Below are positions 22,621-27,555 of a stretch of 27,555 bases of DNA, piece after piece (the stretch's first letter is position 1; each line of letters opens with the position of its first letter). The stretch lies in contig CATYVQ010000021.1 of the NCBI GenBank assembly GCA_958413895.1, positions 1-27,555 on the forward strand. The letters run 5' to 3'. The stretch is from an uncultured Collinsella sp. (lineage in GTDB: Bacteria > Actinomycetota > Coriobacteriia > Coriobacteriales > Coriobacteriaceae). The position numbers were made by a program, and so were the translations under genes. The notes under the pieces were generated by a model. The model was not told the origin of the DNA. It worked only from the letters and a program-made list of their open reading frames with translations, and made no database searches.

Positions 22621-23430
22621 TTATCGCTTGATCCACGATGTCTCTGGACGGCAGATAAGTCGCGCGTTGTTGTACGCCATGTCGAGCGTGAGGCACGTGC
22701 GCGCGGCATAGAAGCCATCCTCGCGCTGGATGGTCAGCGCCAGCTCGGGCTTGTCGCCGGTTAGGCACAGCGGCAGCAGCAGCTGGATTCGGCCTCCGTA
22801 AAACTGTGGCACAGCGAGTGTGTAATTGGCGGCGGCGCGTCGGGCGGCTTCGACGACGGCGCCCTCAAAGGCGCGACGCAGCAGCAACGAGTTACCCTCC
22901 CCCATCAGACTGGCGGGAATACGCGTCAGGTTCTCCTCATCGCCCAGGATGTGGTCGATGTTGGAGCGGATAGGCAGGCGGTAGTCAAAGACCAGCTCGG
23001 AGGGGTCCTCGGCAAAACGCACGCGGCACGGCAGGTACTCAAATGAGACCAGCATGGGGTCGCTCTCCTTAAAGAAGCCCTTCAAAAACCAGCGTTGGCG
23101 CGCGTCGGGCTTGGTGTTGGGCTCAAACAGGCCGTAGATGGTCTCGTAGCGGCGCGTGTACAGGCCGGTGTTGAATAGGCAACGGTCGTCGTCGAACACC
23201 AGCGGTAAGTTGGACGGGGCGGTCTGGTCCACGTCACGCTCGGTCAAGAACACCGCGCGGCTAAACGAAAACGACAGGTAGTTTTTGAGGATGCGGTTGC
23301 CGGGACCCCAGTCCTCGGGGTCGGCGAGGTCGGCCAAGCGCTCGTAACAGGGCTCGGGGCAAAACGCAAAGTCGTATACATTGCTGCACAGGGTGTTGGG
23401 GATCTCCATGTGACGTCCAATCCATCTCAT
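22621..23430 (-). CDS. DUF3825 domain protein
   Basis: This 269-residue soluble protein matches the DUF3825 family in overall design: an N-terminal NVYDFAFC segment, FLTERDV/LVFDDDRCLFNTGLYT (about 80-110), RWFLKGFF, a central helical part, and the characteristic end GGRIQLLLPLCL...LTLDMAYNNARLICRPETSWI. DUF3825 domains are often found in proteins linked to nucleic acid or phage-related contexts; their function is not established. Two starts are possible, 23430 and 23409 (Met8), neither with a good ribosome-binding site. It follows the Doc-type toxin by 24 nt and may be co-transcribed. High GC content, like the core. Confidence 0.78.
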   Translation of the reverse strand: MRWIGRHMEIPNTLCSNVYDFAFCPEPCYERLADLADPEDWGPGNRILKNYLSFSFSRAVFLTERDVDQTAPSNLPLVFDDDRCLFNTGLYTRRYETIYGLFEPNTKPDARQRWFLKGFFKESDPMLVSFEYLPCRVRFAEDPSELVFDYRLPIRSNIDHILGDEENLTRIPASLMGEGNSLLLRRAFEGAVVEAARRAAANYTLAVPQFYGGRIQLLLPLCLTGDKPELALTIQREDGFYAARTCLTLDMAYNNARLICRPETSWIKR

Positions 23431-23454
23431 AGCTGGCGTGCGGATGCTTTGATT

Positions 23455-23970
23455 CTATACGTGCGAAGCGTCGTCGGAGATCACGATGCAATGGCACCTA
23501 AGCTCGTTGGCTAGATCGTCGAGCGTGCGGCGTCTAGCAACGAGGTCCTGGATCCAGGCGTAGTACTGGTTGTCTTTGGGTTCGGGGCTGTCAGACAGCA
23601 CGACCGGAGTGCCGGCGAACCTTAGGACGGACAACGCAAAGACAAGGCTGTTTCGCTTGTTGCCGTCCTCGAAGATGTGGTCCTTGACCATGTGCTCGGC
23701 GACGTAGGCGACCTGGTCAAAGATGTCCGTGAAACGATCGGCTGGCGATTGGCCGAATATCGTGCAGAACGCGCCCGCAAGCACGGACTCGATGCGTCCG
23801 AGCTCGAGCATAGCCCTGTCGCCCGCGGCATCGGTCGTATAGCAGCGTCCGATTGTTAGCAGCGTATTGTGAAGGCGCATGACGGCGCCGGCCATGGCTT
23901 CGAGCGAACTGGCATCATCGAGCACGAGCGGCGGGAACGGACGAGCACTCTGCCGCGTAGCCGCCATCAT
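23455..23970 (-). CDS. Doc-type Fic-fold toxin
   Basis: The 171-residue protein has the Doc/Fic active-site motif H98-I-F-E-D-G-N-K-R106 in a helical domain, with preceding segments QVAYVAEHMVKD typical of Doc. Doc proteins transfer phosphate from ATP to elongation factor Tu and halt translation; many Fic relatives AMP-ylate instead. The motif HxFx(D)GNKR with Lys105 is the Doc type. The ATG overlaps the upstream small gene (ATGA at 23967-23970), the usual antitoxin-toxin coupling. The C-terminal ~40 residues (after about 130) are an extension rich in charged residues and Cys. No fixed inhibitory helix (S/T-xxxE-G/N) is visible within it. Confidence 0.85.
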   Translation of the reverse strand: MMAATRQSARPFPPLVLDDASSLEAMAGAVMRLHNTLLTIGRCYTTDAAGDRAMLELGRIESVLAGAFCTIFGQSPADRFTDIFDQVAYVAEHMVKDHIFEDGNKRNSLVFALSVLRFAGTPVVLSDSPEPKDNQYYAWIQDLVARRRTLDDLANELRCHCIVISDDASHV

Positions 23971-24152
23971 GAGTTCTCCAAGAGCCTGAGCGCGTTGGGC
24001 ATGCCCGTAATGGTTAACTCAACTGCATGGTCGATCGACGTAGAGCCGTCGAGCGAAATCGGTAATGTTGAATTCTTCTCGTCCGCTATTGAATGATTTT
24101 CTTGTGCAGCTCGACCAGCGCCGTCATCTAGCTGAACATAGCTCCAAAGCAT
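23967..24152 (-). CDS. Small putative antitoxin partner of the Doc-type toxin
   Basis: A 61-residue acidic protein starting at 24152, with GAGGT 6 nt upstream, whose stop overlaps the Doc start by 4 nt. Position and coupling suggest the antitoxin. The sequence lacks the Phd N-terminal DNA-binding fold (no MxxxxxxEAR-type helix) and shows no recognised motif; only the C-terminal ITGMPNALRLLENS could act as a toxin-binding helix. It may be a truncated or new antitoxin type. I do not recognise a family. Confidence 0.5.
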   Translation of the reverse strand: MLWSYVQLDDGAGRAAQENHSIADEKNSTLPISLDGSTSIDHAVELTITGMPNALRLLENS

Positions 24153-24211
24153 TGCTACCTCGTTTACTACTTTTTGATTTAAAACCTGCCCCTAACGCGG
24201 GATGAATCACA

Positions 24212-24889
24212 CTAGTTACCCGACCTAAATACGTCATCTGCAAGATCAGGCAAGTCTGTCCATACTTGATAGGCGACAACGTTGTCCGGATTCATTTCTC
24301 TTGCACGACGTTTATTATCCGTATTGTGCTTTGCGGCATTGGTCAAAGCCTGGCCCTTGTTGCCGTCAATCATTTCGAGATTTACCGACTTGAACTTTGA
24401 CGCGGAGGACCTGTTGGGGTCAGTAGATTTTAGAACGCCAAGGTCGCGCGCTCTTTTCTCACACTGTGGCGTCGATGCAAAAGTTTCCGGGCATGGTGAG
24501 ACATGATCGATAAGCCATACTTCAAAGCATGGATTGGAGATCGCGAGCCTAACTCCTTTTGCCTTTGCTTCTCGTTCTGCTGCGGCTAGGTTTCTGAACT
24601 CATCTGAATCAACAACGATCCATGCGGAACTCAATGCTTCGATTTCGCCCGCTTTAACGGCCTTTTTATCTGAATCGAGCTCTCGCGAAAGCTGCTTGGC
24701 CACCTTCAAAGGGTCTCCGTCAATATGCCGATACCGCACGCTTCCGCGAACGTCCATTTCAGTAATAAGGAAGTTAAAGTATTCGGTTTCGGTCACCTTT
24801 CCATTGGACACAATTAGGTGGCGCTTTCGCTTGGCTCTTGTCTGCTTTTTGCGGCCGCGAGCAAGCCCCCTCCTTTCTGTTTTAGCCAT
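24212..24889 (-). CDS. RloB-family protein (AbiLii-like, TOPRIM-type nuclease candidate)
   Basis: The 225-residue protein matches RloB (PF13707). A basic N-terminus (1-25) is followed by LIVSNGKVTETEYFNFL, where Thr34-Glu35 is the conserved TE of the family, although the usual Glu before the T/E is Lys here. Next come WIVVDSDEF with Asp94 and Asp96, and ISNPCFEVWLIDH (117-129). Glu followed by a DxD pair fits a TOPRIM-like metal site. Its ATG overlaps the last codons of the ATPase (24882-24889). Pairing of an AAA ATPase with RloB is the make-up of the lactococcal abortive-infection system AbiL. The effector role is inferred from family and context. Confidence 0.85.
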   Translation of the reverse strand: MAKTERRGLARGRKKQTRAKRKRHLIVSNGKVTETEYFNFLITEMDVRGSVRYRHIDGDPLKVAKQLSRELDSDKKAVKAGEIEALSSAWIVVDSDEFRNLAAAEREAKAKGVRLAISNPCFEVWLIDHVSPCPETFASTPQCEKRARDLGVLKSTDPNRSSASKFKSVNLEMIDGNKGQALTNAAKHNTDNKRRAREMNPDNVVAYQVWTDLPDLADDVFRSGN

Positions 24890-26177
24890 CTATGTCAGCG
24901 CCTTCCTTCATGTGCTGGGCCACAAGTTGATGAAAACTTGGGTTGGGCAGCGGCACGTAGACTCCGTTTAAATAATTGCGCCCCAAATTCTCATTTGCGC
25001 GAGGTGAATACTCCATCGCTGCAATTAATTGAGAAGCGCCTTCAGAATCTTTTTCTACAAACCAAACCTGATCTCGTTCAAGCACCTCTTCCATGGGACT
25101 CGTACGCGTCATCAAGGTGACATCATGAGTTGAGAAAATCAGCTGCGCACCCTTTGGATTAGTGCTGGGATCGGCAAACAGTGAGACAAAGTCGCGCAAC
25201 AGCGTGGGATGAAGGCTCGAATCAAGCTCGTCAATTACCGTTGTGGCCCCGCTGCTTAAAGAACGTAAGGCTACCGAGAAAAACGCTAGCGCAGCTTTTG
25301 TACCCTCCGATTCATGGGCGGAGTCCAGCCAAAAGCCATCTCCCGAGCCTTTGTGGTGGAAGAATAGATCGTAAGAGAACGACCATTTAAAGTTATCAGC
25401 TATTTTATTGCGCGCCTCTTTTGGAATATCATCGGGTCCGATGAGTGAATCTATTAAACCAGGGACGCCTTGAGCTTGACGAACGTCCATGCCGTCAATT
25501 CCAATGTCAGCATATTTAATGAGCTGAGATAGCATCTGAGCTCGTGCGTCATCGTTGATAAACAGCTTTTTAATGGTGGCGAGCTCTGCAAGATAATGCG
25601 TTGCATCATAGAGATTGATGTCATTGGCAAGAGCTGCGAATGCGGGTTGAATTACATCACTACCAGCCGCCGCGGCGGCAGATAAGAACAGAGAATTATT
25701 GCGCGTGATATCCCAAAGTTGTTTTTTGGCGCCTGTAAACGTGCTACCAAATTTAATCGACTGTTCCCCGTTTACCGAAGAGCGGTCATAGAGGAGCGAC
25801 GGTTGTTTCGATCGGTATACGGTGAGGTTCTCATAAGTAACCTCATTTTTGTTTACACCAAATGAGAACTCATACTTCAAATTGCTGGCTGTAAATTCAA
25901 TCGAGAACTCGGTATCACTTGATGGCGACTTTGAGTCAAGTAAAAAGGGAATGATAGGTATATGAGATTTCGAATCACCTGTTGCGTAACCGTTGCGAAT
26001 AAAAAACGAGACAAAGTCCAGGGCGTCTAAGAAATTTGATTTGCCCGACGCGTTTGCACCGTAAATCGCGGCTACCCGCACGGGTCCAAATTTCTTTTTG
26101 CTCGAAATCGGTTCAAACGAGAACTGCTGAGCATCTCGAAAGCTCTGGAAGTTCTTAAAAGAAAAATTGAGAATCAT
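24882..26177 (-). CDS. AAA15/OLD-type ATPase (AbiLi/RloA-like)
   Basis: This 431-residue ABC-type ATPase belongs to the AAA15/RecF-SMC-like class. It has Walker A IYGANASGKSN (38-48), a signature-type ESEGTKA (290-296), Walker B TTVIDELDSSLHP (312-324) and a switch His in FSTHDV (His351). It lacks a fused TOPRIM domain; that part is supplied by the overlapping rloB-like gene. I chose the Met at 26177 (MILNFSFKNFQSFRD), the typical N-terminal strand of this family, with AAAAGGA upstream; the Met at 26216 would add 13 atypical residues. A perfect 19-bp palindrome lies about 70 bp upstream. The gene is clearly AT-richer than the core operon, pointing to acquisition. Confidence 0.88.
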   Translation of the reverse strand: MILNFSFKNFQSFRDAQQFSFEPISSKKKFGPVRVAAIYGANASGKSNFLDALDFVSFFIRNGYATGDSKSHIPIIPFLLDSKSPSSDTEFSIEFTASNLKYEFSFGVNKNEVTYENLTVYRSKQPSLLYDRSSVNGEQSIKFGSTFTGAKKQLWDITRNNSLFLSAAAAAGSDVIQPAFAALANDINLYDATHYLAELATIKKLFINDDARAQMLSQLIKYADIGIDGMDVRQAQGVPGLIDSLIGPDDIPKEARNKIADNFKWSFSYDLFFHHKGSGDGFWLDSAHESEGTKAALAFFSVALRSLSSGATTVIDELDSSLHPTLLRDFVSLFADPSTNPKGAQLIFSTHDVTLMTRTSPMEEVLERDQVWFVEKDSEGASQLIAAMEYSPRANENLGRNYLNGVYVPLPNPSFHQLVAQHMKEGADIDG

Positions 26178-26244
26178 CGTCAGAATCCTTTTCACAAAAG
26201 CCGACGCCCATGACATCCTTTAATTACAACGACAACTATATTGT

Positions 26245-26289
26245 TTTAAAACCAATATTTGTTAGTTATAAACAAATATTGGTTTTAAA
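26245..26289. promoter_or_regulatory. Perfect 19-bp AT-rich palindrome upstream of the ATPase/RloB operon
   Basis: The arms tttaaaaccaatatttgtt (26245-26263) and aacaaatattggttttaaa (26271-26289) are exact reverse complements around the 7-nt spacer agttata. It lies 68 bp before the ATPase start. The arms are AT-rich with one GG/CC step and no T-run follows on the minus strand, so an operator for a dimeric repressor is more likely than a terminator. No regulator gene is adjacent. An imprint left by an inserted element is an alternative. Confidence 0.65.
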
Positions 26290-26393
26290 TCGAGACATAA
26301 AACAAGAGTTTCAATCGGTCTTGTAGATAGGGGCGTTAATGCGCGTCGGTACAGTTGCCAGAGATGGGTGACGAATCCGAGCAAAGCGAATAC

Positions 26394-27023
26394 TCAGCCT
26401 TTCTTTAGCGAATCGAAGTCAATCAGCTCTAGCTGCTCGACGAACTTCTCGAGATACGAGGCGACTTGCTCGTTGTTCACGAATAAAGGTCTGTCCTGCG
26501 TCAGCTTGCCCGACTTATAGGACGGATATCGGAGGCTGATGCCGTTATCGTCGATGTCGGCAATGCTGTTCACGAATGCCCCCATATTCTTGATGACCTG
26601 TCGGTCCTCGCGCCCCCTTTGTTCTGGGAACCGCGAGAGCAGGGAGTTCCAGAGTCCTGAGAGGCCGTGGTTCCCCTTCGGCTCACGGCCGCACTTCCTA
26701 ATCGCCCGCTTGATAGCGAGTTCCATACAGTGCCTCGTGAGAAATAGCACAGGAATCGCGTAGGAATGATTTAGTATCACGTACATGCTTGGCCTATCGA
26801 TAGCCGTCCTGCCGGCTGCGGCCAATACCTTGGCAGCATTGAGGAATGAGCGGATGAACTCGTCTTCGAACATCTGGTCCTTGAGCTCAGGCTTCATAAG
26901 AGCAGACAAGTCAAGCAGCGAGAAGCTGTTGAGCGTCGGGTCTTCCAGGCCCTTCATCTGCGGCTTCATCGCGCGGCTCTTTTCGTATTTGGGGAAGACA
27001 TGGTTCTTGAACGCGTCGCCCAT
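26394..27023 (-). CDS. HEPN-like protein of unknown function
   Basis: The 209-residue protein is helical and hydrophilic. The central segment (about 83-128) reads LNHSYAIPVLFLTRHCMELAIKRAIRKCG...NHGLSGLWNSL; an 'L-x-R-H-x-x-E-L-x-x-K' helix followed by 'H-x-L-x-x-L-W' is typical of a HEPN-like group in abortive-infection and toxin-type proteins. The classical Rx4-6H ribonuclease motif is not obvious. The start at 27023 directly follows a TAG, next to a damaged small open frame. Its stop is 104 nt upstream of the palindrome at 26245-26289. Function is unknown; the neighbourhood suggests defence or toxin activity. Confidence 0.55.
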   Translation of the reverse strand: MGDAFKNHVFPKYEKSRAMKPQMKGLEDPTLNSFSLLDLSALMKPELKDQMFEDEFIRSFLNAAKVLAAAGRTAIDRPSMYVILNHSYAIPVLFLTRHCMELAIKRAIRKCGREPKGNHGLSGLWNSLLSRFPEQRGREDRQVIKNMGAFVNSIADIDDNGISLRYPSYKSGKLTQDRPLFVNNEQVASYLEKFVEQLELIDFDSLKKG

Positions 27024-27123
27024 CTAGAGCACCTCCCCGGTGGTCGCTACCATCTTCGCCTCCCGACCGTCGGTCAATGAACACGGTCACGGGCTCGCCC
27101 TTGGTCTTCGTGACGATAGTCAT
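27024..27123 (-). pseudogene. Short frame with a probable frameshift before the HEPN-like gene
   Basis: From the ATG at 27123 the minus strand reads MTIVTKTKGEPVTVFID. Shifting frame at about 27073-27070, where the bases look like a 4-nt duplication (ccgac after ttgac), gives GREAKMVATTGEVL and a TAG that touches the HEPN-like ATG. The resulting ~31-residue peptide would sit like an antitoxin directly before its toxin. No ribosome-binding site is seen. The reading is tentative. Confidence 0.2.
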
Positions 27124-27278
27124 GAATCACATGTCTATTTTATTTGCTACAAATGATTATGATTCGGATTAATTTGAACAGCTTGTTTCCTGCTCTTGGT
27201 CCGCTTCGGCGGTTTGGGGTGGTGCTGCACTGTCTATCTCAGAGTCCAATAATCACACTCTAGTGATTGAGGTCTGCA

Positions 27279-27527
27279 TCAGCAAAAATAATAAACCCCG
27301 TGAGCAAGCTCGTTCCATTTTTGCTTAAGAAAGGCCTCATTTGTAACAACCCATTCAGAAGCCAATTTCATTTTCTTGGAATTGATGTTTCCGGTGATCA
27401 CTTTACCTGAGGGTATTTCAAGAACAACTTCTTTTTGCTGATATTGAGCATGTAGGTGAGGCTTGTTGTGGCCGTTTTCGGAAGTGTGAATGATAAATTT
27501 GGGACCTCGGACGTTTTTCCGGACCAT
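27279..27527 (-). CDS. DUF4160 domain protein
   Basis: The 82-residue protein carries the DUF4160 signature: FIIHTSENGHNKPHLHAQYQQKEVVLEIPSG (an N-x-PHxH-type core, His24 and His26 included), then SEWVVTNEAFLKQKWNEL. DUF4160 genes usually neighbour DUF2442 genes in toxin-antitoxin-like pairs of unknown mechanism. No DUF2442 frame is visible downstream (27124-27278 has no gene I can identify); it could lie beyond the window edge. The ATG at 27527 is the first after an in-frame TAG, so the gene is probably complete. The typical N-terminal stretch of the family is short here. Confidence 0.8.
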   Translation of the reverse strand: MVRKNVRGPKFIIHTSENGHNKPHLHAQYQQKEVVLEIPSGKVITGNINSKKMKLASEWVVTNEAFLKQKWNELAHGVYYFC

Positions 27528-27555
27528 GTCCCGGCGCTATGCCGCATGGCCCCTC

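Noticed and set aside
26245..26289. Palindrome as an intrinsic terminator of the HEPN-like gene
   Set aside because: The stem is almost pure A/T and no T-run follows on the minus strand; it would be a weak terminator.

Overview
The window looks like chromosome of a high-GC, host-associated actinobacterium of the class Coriobacteriia, most likely Collinsella or a close relative. This is inferred from the base composition, the order of the core genes, the four-letter overlaps in a very compact minus-strand operon, and the mix of a DUF6273-type surface-protein remnant with small secreted peptides. The genus is not proven by the sequence alone.

Layout. (1) 1-2280 is an accessory 'graveyard'. It holds a perfect 15-bp hairpin, an unrecognised open frame, a small membrane protein, a secreted four-cysteine peptide precursor (bacteriocin-like), the C-terminal stump of a thioredoxin-fold protein, and a DUF6273 pseudogene with an in-frame amber stop. 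(2) A tRNA-Pro(GGG) with its own promoter and terminator (2283-2465) separates this from the core. (3) 2474-19563 is a continuous minus-strand run of housekeeping genes, read from high to low coordinate: an ABC-F ATPase, a small membrane protein, an M50 site-2-type protease, scpA, scpB, an RluB/RsuA-type pseudouridine synthase, cmk, plsC, ispH, a DUF512 radical-SAM-like protein, der, plsY, gpsA, rpe, a cysteine desulfurase, a Nif3-like protein, a coiled-coil/zinc-ribbon protein and coaBC. Gaps are mostly 0-20 nt and many starts overlap the preceding stop, so long polycistronic transcripts are likely. The genes cover chromosome segregation (ScpAB with SMC), phospholipid synthesis (GpsA, PlsY, PlsC), isoprenoid and CoA synthesis, sulfur mobilisation and ribosome maturation (Der, pseudouridine synthase). 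(4) 19539-20821 is a tRNA cluster made by a 489-bp direct duplication with 5 differences. Each copy carries a tRNA-Ala(GGC), its promoter, its terminator and a roughly 160-bp imperfect palindromic element; a tRNA(CAU) lies between the copies. (5) 20873-27527 is an accessory/defence-like island interrupted by a tRNA-Val(CAC). It contains a PD-(D/E)XK-like nuclease candidate, a DUF3825 protein, a Doc-type toxin with an unusual small partner, a two-gene AAA-ATPase + RloB cassette resembling AbiL, a HEPN-like protein and a DUF4160 protein.

The best candidates for under-described biology are the ATPase/RloB cassette with a perfect 19-bp AT-rich palindrome in front of it, the four-cysteine secreted peptide cluster, the non-canonical Doc partner, and the tRNA/palindrome duplication. 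No CRISPR array, complete insertion sequence, integrase, reverse transcriptase or rRNA was seen.
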